From assembly GCA_002869845.2 (NCBI GenBank), contig NEWS02000004.1, positions 54,025 through 118,024 of the forward strand: a DNA stretch of 64,000 nucleotides, given 5' to 3'. Positions 27,064-36,199 of this stretch are shown piece after piece; within the stretch, counting starts at the first letter, position 1, and each line of letters begins with the position of its first letter. The notes below the pieces were generated by a model. The model searched no databases and had not been told where the DNA came from. It saw only the letters and a list, made by a program, of their open reading frames with translations. A program made the position numbers and the translations under genes. The DNA is from Nitrospira sp. CG24B. Lineage in GTDB: Bacteria > Nitrospirota > Nitrospiria > Nitrospirales > Nitrospiraceae.

Positions 27064-27705
27064 ATGATGACTGCCTTGATTCGGAAGACCTTCTCGGTCC
27101 CACCCCTCGGCTGTAACTGCTCGATCATCGGTGATCCGGTCACGAAACAAGCGGTCATCATCGATCCAGGCGGTGCACCGGAGCGAATTCTCCAGGAAGT
27201 GCAGCAACTGGGGCTCACCGTCAGCCATATCTTGCATACGCATGCCCATCTCGATCACTTTCTGGCGTCCAGCGAGATCAAGAGGGCGACCGGTGCGACG
27301 ATTTGTCTGCATCAGGACGATCTCCAACTGTGGAACAACCTCGAACTTCAATGTCGGGTTTTTGGAGTCTCGTATGTGCCGGCGCTGGCTCCTGACCATT
27401 GGCTTACGGATGAAGAAAAGGTGATGCTGGGGCAGGTGCCGATCGTGGCGCTCCATACACCAGGCCATACCCCTGGCTCGATGAGTTTTCATGTGCCGAA
27501 TGACCAACTTCTGTTGGCCGGGGACACGCTCTTCCGGGGCAGCATCGGCCGGACCGACTTATGGGGCGGCAACTTTGAGACCATCGAGGAGTCGATTCGT
27601 GAACGACTCTACACCCTCGATGAAGCTACGACAGTTGTGACCGGTCACGGGCCGGAGACCGAAATTGGTCTCGAAAAAGAATCGAATCAGTTTGTTCGTG
27701 TGTGA
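27064..27705 (+). CDS. MBL-fold metallo-hydrolase (glyoxalase II-like)
   Basis: 213 aa metallo-beta-lactamase-fold hydrolase. The binuclear metal motif HTHAHLDH is present, followed by HTPGHTPGS, the bridging Asp in LLAGDTLF and the last His in VTGHGPET. The size and motif spacing match the short glyoxalase II-like thioesterases (YcbL type). Substrate is unknown; S-lactoyl-thiol or a related thioester is likely by family. Cytoplasmic. The Met-Met start lies directly at a predicted transcription start. Confidence 0.9.
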   Translation: MMTALIRKTFSVPPLGCNCSIIGDPVTKQAVIIDPGGAPERILQEVQQLGLTVSHILHTHAHLDHFLASSEIKRATGATICLHQDDLQLWNNLELQCRVFGVSYVPALAPDHWLTDEEKVMLGQVPIVALHTPGHTPGSMSFHVPNDQLLLAGDTLFRGSIGRTDLWGGNFETIEESIRERLYTLDEATTVVTGHGPETEIGLEKESNQFVRV

Positions 27706-27708
27706 GCA

Positions 27709-28017
27709 CTACTCTCTGGTCATGCGCTCTTTGAGGCGCTCGATTCGCTTGTCGGTGGATTGCTTGATAAAGGTCATATTCTCGGCGAGATGTTGCTGGG
27801 GGTTGATCTTCCCTTCATCGCGCCGTTTTTGTTGATCGAGTCCGAACTGCGCGATAATTGGGCCGTCTTCCTTGTAGAGATCTTTCCAGATCTCAGCACA
27901 ACGTGATTGTTTGGCGGTCGGATACTTGTCGCAGGGCGGATCGGCAGCCACAGATACCGAAGCCATTCCGGTCACACAGACGATCACAGCTACCAGGTTC
28001 CACCAGGATTGATTCAT
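27709..28017 (-). CDS. Small secreted protein, unknown
   Basis: About 102 aa. From MNQSWWNLVAVIVCVTG there is a clear signal peptide ending at SVSVAADP. The mature part is charged and helical with two Cys (PPCDKYPTAKQSRCAEIW) that could form a disulfide. The frame continues upstream to 28065, but those Met-rich codons precede the signal peptide. No family recognised. It converges with the MBL gene and is divergent from the methyltransferase. Confidence 0.7.
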   Translation of the reverse strand: MNQSWWNLVAVIVCVTGMASVSVAADPPCDKYPTAKQSRCAEIWKDLYKEDGPIIAQFGLDQQKRRDEGKINPQQHLAENMTFIKQSTDKRIERLKERMTRE

Positions 28018-28075
28018 ACGCATCTCCATCTGCATGGCCATTCGCTCATCGCAGCACCATACCACAAGTCGGGAT

Positions 28076-28675
28076 GTGACGCAGACCCTTCAAACCTATG
28101 AGAAGGATGCCGAGATCTTTCTCAAACATTGGGGAAGAAAGAGATACAAGCGGCCGGCACTACTCGTTCAGTGGCTGAAGCTCTTACCTGAACGTGCGGT
28201 TCTGCTTGATCTGGGCTGTGGGGCAGGACAAGATTCCCACCATCTCGCGACGCGTGGTCATCACGTGATTGGACTAGATCGGACTATGCCGATGCTGCAG
28301 TTTGCGAACCGGCGGGCTCCATCGGTGCCGGTCGTCCTCGCCGACATCAGAGTGCTCCCCATTCGAACGGACAGCCTGGACGGAGTTTGGGCGGCGGCCT
28401 CGTTGATTCATCTGCCGAAGGGGAACGTGGCCGGTGTGTTGGCTGAGCTCCACGAGATTGTGAAACCGACAGGTCTCTTTGCGGCGACGTTTACCTATGG
28501 CAGCAACAGTCGCATCAAGCGCACAGGCTGGATGCCAGGCCGGTATTTTGCGAGATGGAGAAAAGACGAACTGGCAAGGGCGCTGCGCCGCGCTGGGTGG
28601 ACGGTGCTGTCGTTACGCGTGGTGAGCAATCAAGAGCGCAAGGGGAGGTGGATCAATAGCATCGCCAGACGATGA
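28076..28675 (+). CDS. Class I SAM-dependent methyltransferase
   Basis: About 199 aa. The SAM-binding motif I LLDLGCGAGQDSHHLATRG is followed by the acidic end of strand beta-2 in VIGLDRT, motif II LADIRVLP and a post-motif SLIHLPKG. It resembles small methyltransferases with the Methyltransf_11/25 fold acting on small molecules; substrate unknown. The start is set at GTG 28076 because homology starts near TQTLQTYEKDAEIF; an upstream in-frame start at 28034 is possible but would overlap the divergent promoter area. Confidence 0.85.
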   Translation: MTQTLQTYEKDAEIFLKHWGRKRYKRPALLVQWLKLLPERAVLLDLGCGAGQDSHHLATRGHHVIGLDRTMPMLQFANRRAPSVPVVLADIRVLPIRTDSLDGVWAAASLIHLPKGNVAGVLAELHEIVKPTGLFAATFTYGSNSRIKRTGWMPGRYFARWRKDELARALRRAGWTVLSLRVVSNQERKGRWINSIARR

Positions 28676-28869
28676 GGCCTTCTTCGACCTCACGGACTTT
28701 TCTCTCGCACAGTGGATGAAGCCTATCGAGCGGTATGGCTGCAACTCAATCCTAACTTGGTTCCCACTCGTGTGTGGCGGGGATAAAATTGGCTCTACAG
28801 CTAACAAAGTAAGCAGTGACCCAGGAGCAATAACCTGCGATGTGCAGATAGCAAGACTGTTTTGTTTGA

Positions 28870-29166
28870 CTAGGTCTGATCAGATGAGTCTTGTGGGTAC
28901 CATGTACACCCGGTTAGGGCAATGCTCTGGGCATTTGCTGAGTCAATCTCGATGAACTTGCCAAAGTTGATTTCGGGTGGATCATCGGGGTTGTTCAGAA
29001 TTTTCGATCGGAGTTCTTGGTCAAGCTGCTGGCGGATTTTTTCTTCTGCTTGCGTCGGGTCAATTCCGCAGGCAATTCGTGTTGTGAAGAAACCCAACCG
29101 TCGTATTGAGCCGTCAATATTCGTGTAGCAGTTCTTTCCTTCGATCAGGGTCTTGAATATTTTCAT
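28870..29166 (-). CDS. Small hypothetical protein (98 aa)
   Basis: 98 aa, soluble, no signal peptide. It begins MKIFKTLIEGKNCYTNIDG and has a balanced composition typical of a real small protein, with a helical stretch EEKIRQQLDQELRSKI. No family recognised. It stands alone between the methyltransferase and a PEGA-like lipoprotein; the 194 bp upstream of its stop hold nothing I can support. Confidence 0.55.
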   Translation of the reverse strand: MKIFKTLIEGKNCYTNIDGSIRRLGFFTTRIACGIDPTQAEEKIRQQLDQELRSKILNNPDDPPEINFGKFIEIDSANAQSIALTGCTWYPQDSSDQT

Positions 29167-29227
29167 GCCAGGATGATTCAGGAATCACGATAGACAATGT
29201 AGGGGTAAGGTCTCAACTTGATGAAGG

Positions 29228-29653
29228 TTAATTGGGTTGAGTGGGAGCTCCAGCTGCTTTCTGTTCCAGTGTCACGTAGACCTTGTCGTCGAAGGTGTAA
29301 TAGCCACCGTTATCTTTATCGGTTGAAATGCAAGCGTGGTAGAAGATGATGGCGCAGCCGAAGATATCGCCGAGCATCCACCAGGATCTGGTTCGCAAAA
29401 TCGCGATGGTCTGCGGGTCATAGCCTTCTTTTGAGATGACGGCTTGATGGTCCTCTTTCCTGTTGAGAGAAACGGTTCCCGGGGCGAGCACGTGCACGCG
29501 GTCATCGACCACAACCTGAGCATCGAGGGGTGTCGTGAAGATGGTGACGGACTGATGGTCGCCGTGCCACCAGGTGCCACATCCGGAGAGCGAGACCAGT
29601 CCCAAGAGCAGAGCGATACTTCCAAATCGTAATTGGCCGGCCCAGTGCGTCAT
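29228..29653 (-). CDS. PEGA-like domain lipoprotein
   Basis: 141 aa with lipobox LVSLSGCG. Residues about 34-80 resemble a PEGA surface-layer domain: VTIFTTPLDAQVVVDDR ... APGTVSL ... HQAVISKEGYDPQTI. The C-terminal part has a hydrophobic segment MLGDIFGCAIIFYHACIS that could be a membrane anchor or buried strand. PEGA domains are found in envelope proteins of bacteria; no activity is known. The trpS unit lies about 110 bp upstream on the same strand. Confidence 0.75.
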   Translation of the reverse strand: MTHWAGQLRFGSIALLLGLVSLSGCGTWWHGDHQSVTIFTTPLDAQVVVDDRVHVLAPGTVSLNRKEDHQAVISKEGYDPQTIAILRTRSWWMLGDIFGCAIIFYHACISTDKDNGGYYTFDDKVYVTLEQKAAGAPTQPN

Positions 29654-29765
29654 AGCGATCTCTCCTCGCTGATAGATTTCCTGCGAGGCATTCTTCCACT
29701 GATCAGCTGGTTCTTCTAGCGGATTCGCAAATCTTGCAGGAGACGCATCAAGGGGAGAAATCGGG

Positions 29766-30758
29766 TCAGATCTTCATGGCCTCGTTTACTTCGCGCAGTG
29801 TTGCACTGGCGACCGCAGCCGCTCGCTTGCTGCCGAACTCCACGATCTCGTCAACGCGCGAAGGTTCTTGCGTGAGCTTGGCGCGCTTGTCCCAGATGGG
29901 CGCCAGCTGGTCTATGATCCTGTCCGCCACGAGTTTCTTGCAGTCGATACAGCCGATCGCAGCGGATCGGCAGTCTGTGTTGACCTGGTCTTTGACCGCT
30001 TGTGGAGAGTAGATGTTGTGGAATTCGTAGACAGGACAGAGGTCGGGATTGCCAGGGTCGGTCCGTCTCACACGGGCTGGGTCGGTGACCATGGTCTTGA
30101 GCTTCTGCCGAACGACCGGTTCGGTATCCGAGAGGTTAATCGTATTGTTGTAACTCTTACTCATCTTGCGGCCATCGGTGCCAAGCACCTTGGGAAACTT
30201 AGTCAGGTGTTCCTTCGGTTCGGGGAACACAGATGTCTTGTAGATGTCATTGAATCGCCGGGCGAGCTCCCTTGTCAGCTCAAGATGGGGAAGTTGATCT
30301 TTGCCCACCGGCACAAAATCAGGTTTGTACAAGAGGATATCGGCGGCCTGGAGGACTGGGTACCCGAGAAAGCCGTAGGTCGTGAGGTCTTTCTCTTTGA
30401 TCTCCTCCTGTTTCTCCTTGTAGGTCGGGTTGCGTTCCAGCCACGAGACAGGCGTCATCATCGAGAGTAAGAGATGCAGGATCGCATGTTCAGGAATCCG
30501 CGACTGGATAAAGATGGTAGAGCGTTCTGGGTCGATACCGCCGGCCAGCCAATCGATCAGCATCTCCTGCACAAAGGTACGAATGCGACTTGTGTCGGCA
30601 TAGTTCGTCGACAACGCGTGCCAGTCGGCGACGAAGAAATAGCAGTCATACTGTTCTTGCAAGGCCTTCCAGTTTTCTAAGGCGCCAAGATAGTTGCCGA
30701 GATGCATGAGGCCGCTAGGCTGCATGCCGCTGAGGACTCGTCTGCGAGGTGTGGTCAT
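29766..30758 (-). CDS. trpS: Tryptophanyl-tRNA synthetase
   Basis: Class Ic aminoacyl-tRNA synthetase charging tRNA-Trp, 330 aa. The ATP-binding HIGH-type motif is PSGLMHLGNYLG and the KMSKS loop is GRKMSKSYNNTI. The tryptophan pocket region includes CYFFVADWHALS. It overlaps the M50 protease gene by 4 bp (ATGA-type junction at 30755-30758), so translation is likely coupled. Confidence 0.96.
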   Translation of the reverse strand: MTTPRRRVLSGMQPSGLMHLGNYLGALENWKALQEQYDCYFFVADWHALSTNYADTSRIRTFVQEMLIDWLAGGIDPERSTIFIQSRIPEHAILHLLLSMMTPVSWLERNPTYKEKQEEIKEKDLTTYGFLGYPVLQAADILLYKPDFVPVGKDQLPHLELTRELARRFNDIYKTSVFPEPKEHLTKFPKVLGTDGRKMSKSYNNTINLSDTEPVVRQKLKTMVTDPARVRRTDPGNPDLCPVYEFHNIYSPQAVKDQVNTDCRSAAIGCIDCKKLVADRIIDQLAPIWDKRAKLTQEPSRVDEIVEFGSKRAAAVASATLREVNEAMKI

Positions 30759-31495
30759 TCTGCGACTCCTGGACGGAGACCGAGTGCGGTTGACAAGATT
30801 GTCCCGGACAGCCCCTTGGCAAAGGTTCCGGTAATCATGTGGATAATGCCGAGCTCTTTGTCGAATACGATGAGTCCCACCAGGATGAGCATGCCATAGG
30901 GTTCCAATCGCGCGAGTGTCATCGCTGGTTTTGGCGGCAGCAGCGCCGTCAGGATCCGACCGCCGTCGAGCGGGGGGATCGGAAGCAGGTTGAACAGCGC
31001 GAGAAACACGTTGATCATCACGGAATAGAGCGCCATGACGGCGATTGGACGAAACAACATGGTCGCAAGAAGGCCTGAGGACTCTTCAGCCTCGATGGCG
31101 TTGCGAGGAGACAAGGTCGGCTCGAACGTCAAGATCAGCGCTAAGAGCACGGCACTTGCAACGGCGAGCAGCAGATTCATCCCAGGGCCAGCCGCTGCCA
31201 CAAGTGCCATGTCGCGTCGAGGCTGGTGCATATTTCGAGGGTCAATCGGAACCGGCTTGGCCCAGCCCAACAGAAAGCTCCCGGGCAATATCAAACAGAT
31301 GAGCGGCAAGATGACCGTGCCGAATGGATCGATATGAGCCAGTGGATTGATGGTGAGCCGTCCTTCATGTTTTGCCGTCGAATCCCCGCATTTCTCCGCC
31401 ATCCAGCCATGCGCATATTCATGGAGGACCATCGCGAATAACAGGGGGAGCCCCATATAGGAGATCGTGTGAAGAATCTGTGAGAGGGAGTTCAT
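30755..31495 (-). CDS. Site-2 protease family M50 membrane protein
   Basis: 246 aa polytopic zinc metalloprotease homologue with about six membrane segments. Active-site HEYAHG (HExxH) is near residue 25 and the second metal ligand is the Asp in NLLPIPPLDGGRIL. This is the short YdiL/FwdP-like group without PDZ domain, common beside trpS and ScpA in many bacteria. It probably cleaves within membrane-spanning substrates; the target is unknown. Confidence 0.9.
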   Translation of the reverse strand: MNSLSQILHTISYMGLPLLFAMVLHEYAHGWMAEKCGDSTAKHEGRLTINPLAHIDPFGTVILPLICLILPGSFLLGWAKPVPIDPRNMHQPRRDMALVAAAGPGMNLLLAVASAVLLALILTFEPTLSPRNAIEAEESSGLLATMLFRPIAVMALYSVMINVFLALFNLLPIPPLDGGRILTALLPPKPAMTLARLEPYGMLILVGLIVFDKELGIIHMITGTFAKGLSGTILSTALGLRPGVAE

Positions 31496-31531
31496 GTGTC
31501 GTGAGTTCTCGTCCCAGTTTGAATAGCCTGG

Positions 31532-33508
31532 CTAATCCAATTGCACAAACTTACCCTGTTTCACCTGTAGAAGAAAGAGTGGGCGGTGCAGGGTGCCATC
31601 CTGTCCAAAACTGGCTGGTCCGGCGAGTGTCGGTAGGTTGCGTTGCGTCATGAGGAACTCGTGGAGCGCTTCGCCGGAAGTTGCTCCGTGGCGGACTCCT
31701 TCAATGGCGACTCTGGCGGCGTCATATCCCTGCACGGTGAAGAGCGAGGGGGTGGACTGAAAGCGCTTGTGGTACCGCTGCACGAACTCCTGCACGGCAG
31801 GATTCGGGCTGTCGGCGAAGAAGCCGTCGACGAATGTTGCACCGTCGACTGTCCGATCGGCGGTGCGGGCAAAGTCCTGCGAGTTCCAGCCGTTGGCACC
31901 CAGCAGCGGGGCTTTGATGTCATGAAACGCCAGCTGTGCGGCGAGGAGGCCGATCTCGTGTGAGCGACTTGGGATGAAGATCGCGTCAAACCCTGGAGTG
32001 TAGAGGACGCGCTTTTCGTTTCGACTGAGGGGCTTACCGGGCTGTCGTGGTATGTCAACTGGAACTGCCAGCCCATACTTTTTCAGGTCCTCGGCTTTGA
32101 GCCGTTGGATCTGCGGACCAAAATCCGTTTCCCCTTCCTTAAACGCTTCCATGGCAATAATTTCGCCGTCGAACCGGCGCACCTCCTGCGCGAAGAGGCG
32201 GGCCAGTTCTCGCCCGTAGACGGTGTCGGGGTGGAGAATACAGAATCGTCGATAGTCCTGCTGTTTCGCGGCGTAGGTCGCGATGCGTTCCGCTTGCATG
32301 GCGTAGGTCAACGACGTGCTGAAGAGGTAACTACCCAACCGACGGACATTGGGGAGTGTCGCTGCCGGTGTAATCAAGGGGATCCTGGTTTTTTGTGCCA
32401 TTTCGGCCATGACCGGAAGGTTTTTTGACAGCATTGGGCCAATGACGACGAGTGGACGGTCGTCATGAAGGAGGGTCGAGAGATCGTCCAAAAAGCCTTG
32501 CCGATCGGCATCATGATCCTTCACGATCAATCCAACAGATGGGGTGCCAGGCTGCTCATGAGACCGTTCCACCGCCAACTGAATGCCCTCTAGGACGTCA
32601 TTGGCGAAGGCGGACAAGTGGCCTGACAACGGAAGGACGGCTGCGATAAAATATTGGTTGGCTTTCAACCTTGACTTGATGAGTTCCAGTGATTCGCTGG
32701 CTTTCGGGACGGAGGGGTGCGCAGGAAACGCAGCGAGAAAATGCCGGGTCTCTCGTTCTGCCAAGTGGTCTTCGCCTCGCACGATGTAGTAGTCGATCAG
32801 CCGGAGGGAGGCAAGGTCTCCGGGATAGGAACGAAGATAGGCATCCCGCACTCGGGTCAACCCTTTTTTGTCCAGCTTTTCGGTGATGAATTGACGAATC
32901 TGCTCCCGGGTTTCCGCCATCTGTGTGTCGGTGCTGCCGGCCATGCCTTCCAGTAAGGTGTGGATGGCTCGGACATAGTCTTTCTTTTGGGCGAATGCCT
33001 CGGCAGTCAGCTGCTGTGCCTCGCGTTTTGTGGCGTCGTCGAGTGCCGTTGTCCGTACTTGTGTCAGCAACGGCAAGGCCAAGTCGATATTGCCCATCGC
33101 GGCATGGATGCGGGCCAATATGAGCTTGCCTCGATCTACCAGGTCGGATTCGGGAAACTCCGTCTGAAGTTGGTTCAGAGAGCGGATTGCCTCTCCATAG
33201 TCTTTCATTCCATAGAGCGCGGCACCCAGCAGTAGGTAAGTATCATCGAGGTATTCAGCTGGTGGAGTAGTGGTCAAGAATCGACGCAAGACTGTAGCTG
33301 CGGATTCAGGATCCCCTTTCTCGATCAAGTGCTTGGCCTGGTTCAAGACCGGTGGGTTTGGAGGAAGGATTTTGACGGGATCTGCAGCCTCTGCTCCGCT
33401 CGGCTGAGTCGACATGAGGCCGACGCCGAGCGACAGCACAAGAGCCATTGCGACCATCAGTGGCGGCCATGCAGAGCTGGAAGAGGGCTTATACGAGTAG
33501 GTGAGCAT
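31532..33508 (-). CDS. LpoA-like protein: TPR region plus type I periplasmic binding domain
   Basis: About 658 aa from ATG 33508, which begins a signal peptide (MVAMALVLSLGVGLMST). The N-terminal half has TPR-like helices (LLLGAALYGMKDYGEAIRSLNQLQTEFPES). The C-terminal half is a Leu/Ile/Val-binding-protein fold (FIAAVLPLSGHLSAFANDVLEG; PVFA-type segment LVVIGPMLSKNLPVMAE). This order matches LpoA, the outer-membrane activator of penicillin-binding protein 1A, and also ABC-type solute binding relatives. There is no clear lipobox Cys, so it may be periplasmic. Whether it activates a PBP here is inference. Confidence 0.8.
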   Translation of the reverse strand: MLTYSYKPSSSSAWPPLMVAMALVLSLGVGLMSTQPSGAEAADPVKILPPNPPVLNQAKHLIEKGDPESAATVLRRFLTTTPPAEYLDDTYLLLGAALYGMKDYGEAIRSLNQLQTEFPESDLVDRGKLILARIHAAMGNIDLALPLLTQVRTTALDDATKREAQQLTAEAFAQKKDYVRAIHTLLEGMAGSTDTQMAETREQIRQFITEKLDKKGLTRVRDAYLRSYPGDLASLRLIDYYIVRGEDHLAERETRHFLAAFPAHPSVPKASESLELIKSRLKANQYFIAAVLPLSGHLSAFANDVLEGIQLAVERSHEQPGTPSVGLIVKDHDADRQGFLDDLSTLLHDDRPLVVIGPMLSKNLPVMAEMAQKTRIPLITPAATLPNVRRLGSYLFSTSLTYAMQAERIATYAAKQQDYRRFCILHPDTVYGRELARLFAQEVRRFDGEIIAMEAFKEGETDFGPQIQRLKAEDLKKYGLAVPVDIPRQPGKPLSRNEKRVLYTPGFDAIFIPSRSHEIGLLAAQLAFHDIKAPLLGANGWNSQDFARTADRTVDGATFVDGFFADSPNPAVQEFVQRYHKRFQSTPSLFTVQGYDAARVAIEGVRHGATSGEALHEFLMTQRNLPTLAGPASFGQDGTLHRPLFLLQVKQGKFVQLD

Positions 33509-33588
33509 TACGTTCGATCGGCGGTAGACCGTAGGCAGACTAGTATCGGAAAGGGTGCGACCTGTCAAGGAGAAGTACGGTGGCATCA

Positions 33589-33617
33589 TTGTACTGATGA
33601 AACGAGTTGGCTATAGT
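33589..33617 (+). promoter_or_regulatory. Promoter of the Xer recombinase gene
   Basis: ttgtac, 17 bp spacer, tatagt. The predicted start is about ten bases before ATG 33634 with no ribosome binding site, so a very short leader is expected. Confidence 0.5.
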
Positions 33618-33633
33618 TCATTCATCGACCGCC

Positions 33634-34590
33634 ATGGCTGAACCAACGGCACCATTACTGGACCCTCTGCTTGAACGGTATCTCCGTGAGCTGCGGATTG
33701 AAGGTGGATTGGCCACTAATACGCTGGAGTCCTACCGGCGAGATCTTTTACGTTTGCAGCGATACTTGCTGCCGCATCGACTCAGTATCGGAGCCTCCGT
33801 TCCACCGCACACGATCCGGTCCTTTCTCGCAACCCTCAAACACGAGGCCCTCGCGGCTTCATCGATTGCTCGCCTCCTCTCCGCGATGCGAGGGTGGTAT
33901 CGCTTTCTGGTTCGGGAACACTTCGTGGAGACCAGTCCGCTCCGTGATATGACGGCGGCGCATCGGCCGGTTCGATTACCAAAGACGCTGACACACCAGG
34001 AAATAACGGCGCTGCTGGAGCTGCCGGCTCGTGGTCGTGCCGAGGATCAACGCGACCGCGTGATGCTGGAATTGCTGTATGCGGCGGGTCTTCGTGTGTC
34101 AGAGCTTGTTGGGCTCAGTCTGTCGCAGATCGATGTGAATCTGGGCTGTGTGCGAGTTGTCGGGAAAGGTGCCAAGGAGCGAGTCGTCCCGATTGGACAG
34201 ACTGCGGTCAAGATGCTGGTTGATTACGTGGAACATATGAGACCCGTTCTACTCAAAGGGCGATCGTCCCGTGTCTTGTTCATCAGCCGACGAGGGCGAG
34301 GACTGACGAGGCAGGCATTTTGGAAGCTGCTTCTGCAGCGAGCCCGACGTGCTGGTATTTCCAAATCGATTTCTCCGCACATGCTGCGGCATTCTTTTGC
34401 CACGCATCTGCTGGAGGGGGGAGCCGATTTGCGAGTCGTGCAATCCCTGTTGGGGCATGCAGACATCGCGACGACTCAAATCTATACGCATGTGGAAGGC
34501 AGCCGGTTACGGCACGTCCATCGCCGATACTTTCCGCGACAGCGCGGTCGACGACGGCCAGGTGTGGAAACTTCTACGAAGCGCAAATAG
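33634..34590 (+). CDS. Tyrosine recombinase XerC/XerD
   Basis: 318 aa site-specific recombinase that resolves chromosome dimers at dif together with a partner. All catalytic residues are visible: R154 (AAGLRVSELVG), K178 (VVGKGAKERV), H249 and R252 (HMLRHSFATHLL), H275 (LLGHADIATTQ) and Y284 (IYTHV). The N-terminal SAM-like core-binding domain is complete. The open frame extends to a TTG at 33607, but the ATG at 33634 fits the family start. Composition and lack of phage genes argue for the housekeeping enzyme; XerC versus XerD cannot be decided here. Confidence 0.9.
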   Translation: MAEPTAPLLDPLLERYLRELRIEGGLATNTLESYRRDLLRLQRYLLPHRLSIGASVPPHTIRSFLATLKHEALAASSIARLLSAMRGWYRFLVREHFVETSPLRDMTAAHRPVRLPKTLTHQEITALLELPARGRAEDQRDRVMLELLYAAGLRVSELVGLSLSQIDVNLGCVRVVGKGAKERVVPIGQTAVKMLVDYVEHMRPVLLKGRSSRVLFISRRGRGLTRQAFWKLLLQRARRAGISKSISPHMLRHSFATHLLEGGADLRVVQSLLGHADIATTQIYTHVEGSRLRHVHRRYFPRQRGRRRPGVETSTKRK

Positions 34591-34689
34591 CTAAGAATCA
34601 GCATCGCGTGAGGTTGAATGAACGGTTGGTGAACCCGTTGACAAGGAATCATGGACTTGATACCCTCCGCATCGGTTGCCAAGAAAATC

Positions 34690-34765
34690 GGGCGGATAGC
34701 TCAGTTGGGAGAGCGCTGCCCTTACAAGGCAGAGGTCACAGGTTCAATCCCTGTTCCGCCTACCA
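34690..34765 (+). tRNA. tRNA-Val (TAC)
   Basis: 76 nt including encoded CCA. Acceptor arms gggcgga/tccgcct pair (one G-U). The anticodon stem ctgcc/ggcag encloses loop cttacaa with anticodon TAC. The T arm has ggttcaatcc. All four arms fold. Confidence 0.95.
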
Positions 34766-34893
34766 TGCAGGAGTGGTGGTACGCAGAGCGAGGATGCTTG
34801 CTGGGCGGAGGATCTGTTTCTTGCGGAGGGGATTGATCGGCGACCACCGATTTCGTCTTGTCGTGCTGTTGTTCTGCCATCGATAGACTTTGC

Positions 34894-34971
34894 GGGGCCG
34901 TCGTTCAGCCTGGTTAGGACGCCAGATTGTCAATCTGGAGGTCGCGGGTTCAAATCCCGTCGGCCCCGCCA
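34894..34971 (+). tRNA. tRNA-Asp (GTC)
   Basis: 78 nt including encoded CCA. Acceptor ggggccg/cggcccc pairs fully. The anticodon stem ccaga/tctgg encloses ttgtcaa with anticodon GTC. The T arm is gcggg/cccgt with loop ttcaaat. The gap of 128 bp after tRNA-Val shows no other gene. Confidence 0.95.
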
Positions 34972-35044
34972 TTTTCTTCAGAGTTTGGTACAATCCACTT
35001 TGCCAAGAAATCGTGAGCGCTGAGGAGGGAGAGTAGAGACTCGT

Positions 35045-35746
35045 ATGTTTCAAACCGGACCACTGGGAGTTATTCTGTCGCTCGGGATCGTATCCAAGGT
35101 GGTCCTCGTACTCTTGGTCTGCTTTTCCGTTGCGTCCTGGGCCATCATCTTCTACAAGTTGGCCGTGTTTCGCACCGCTGATGCAAAGGATCGTCATTTT
35201 ATGACCTTGTTGCTGCGGGCCAGAGATGTGGAGGACGTGACTCGGCATGCGCAACAGACGATAGGGAGTCCCTGCGCAAAAATCTTTCATGCCGTGATTC
35301 AACGGATCGGCTACCTCCCCACCGAGAGGAATGAAAACGGTTCCGTCGCCTATGACCGACATGTGATGGAGCGGACAGCGGCCCATCTTGCGCAGGGGCA
35401 AATCGCCAAGTTGGAATCGTTTCTTCCGTTTCTTGCGACGACCGGAAATATCTGTCCGTTCGTGGGCCTCCTGGGAACGGTGATGGGAATCATCGATTCA
35501 TTCCGGGAAATTGGCACCCAAGGGACTGCCAGTATTGCGGCGGTGGCTCCCGGTGTTTCCGAAGCCTTGATCGCGACCGCAGCCGGATTGTTTGCCGCCA
35601 TCCCAGCCGTCATTGCCTATAATTATTTTCTCGTGCGTATCAGACGTGCCGCCATGCATATGGATTCGGTTGTGGTGGAGCTCCTGGCCTTGATTCCAGC
35701 CCAAACGAGACCCGCCGCTCCGGTCTCCGTCGGAGCGAAGGGATGA
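35045..35746 (+). CDS. tolQ: TolQ / ExbB-family proton channel
   Basis: 233 aa MotA/TolQ/ExbB-family inner-membrane protein forming the proton channel with TolR. Three membrane helices are seen: residues about 10-35 ([22 protein letters not shown]), and the conserved pair around 135-210 ([24 protein letters not shown] and [21 protein letters not shown]). First gene of tolQRAB-pal-cpoB, which stabilises the outer membrane and helps constriction. It overlaps tolR by 4 bp. Confidence 0.94.
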   Translation: MFQTGPLGVILSLGIVSKVVLVLLVCFSVASWAIIFYKLAVFRTADAKDRHFMTLLLRARDVEDVTRHAQQTIGSPCAKIFHAVIQRIGYLPTERNENGSVAYDRHVMERTAAHLAQGQIAKLESFLPFLATTGNICPFVGLLGTVMGIIDSFREIGTQGTASIAAVAPGVSEALIATAAGLFAAIPAVIAYNYFLVRIRRAAMHMDSVVVELLALIPAQTRPAAPVSVGAKG

Positions 35747-36183
35747 TGTTTGAGACGAGGCAGCGACGATTTTTAGCCGAAATCAACGTGATTCCGCTCG
35801 TGGACGTGGTATTGGTGCTTCTGGTGATCTTTATGGTCACGGCGCCGATGCTCTATCGAGGCATGGACATCAAGTTGCCGACTTCCGCGTCGAACACGAT
35901 CAAGCCGGAGATCCGAGCGGTACTGACGATCGAAAAGGATCAACGCCTGTACCTCGACAAGGATCCGGTGAGCGTCGCTCAGTTAGAGCGAAAGCTGCGT
36001 ATGATGAAAGCGGAGCATGCCGATGTGTCAGTGTATTTACGCGCTGACCGGGACGTGCCATACGGAATTGTGGTTCAGGTGATGGATGGAGTCAAACAAG
36101 CCGGCATCGAGAAACTTGGCATGGTGACTGACCCCACCGGACCTGAACGTGTCAGTGAGGGTACGTCATCCCAACACAATTAG
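35743..36183 (+). CDS. tolR: TolR / ExbD-family protein
   Basis: 146 aa. One N-terminal membrane helix contains the proton-carrying Asp in [22 protein letters not shown] (D24 region), followed by a periplasmic domain with the [13 protein letters not shown] motif of ExbD/TolR proteins. Works with TolQ to energise TolA. Translation is coupled to tolQ through an ATGA overlap. Confidence 0.94.
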   Translation: MMFETRQRRFLAEINVIPLVDVVLVLLVIFMVTAPMLYRGMDIKLPTSASNTIKPEIRAVLTIEKDQRLYLDKDPVSVAQLERKLRMMKAEHADVSVYLRADRDVPYGIVVQVMDGVKQAGIEKLGMVTDPTGPERVSEGTSSQHN

Positions 36184-36199
36184 TAGGATAAGGTCCACG

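Noticed and set aside
28716..28955. 79-codon frame after the methyltransferase
   Set aside because: No ribosome binding site or family motif and it overlaps the end of the small gene at 28870 on the other strand.
34591..35044. tRNA-Val/tRNA-Asp and the nearby Xer gene considered as an integration site of a genomic island
   Set aside because: No second tRNA 3' fragment, no phage or transfer genes, and the recombinase looks like the housekeeping Xer protein.
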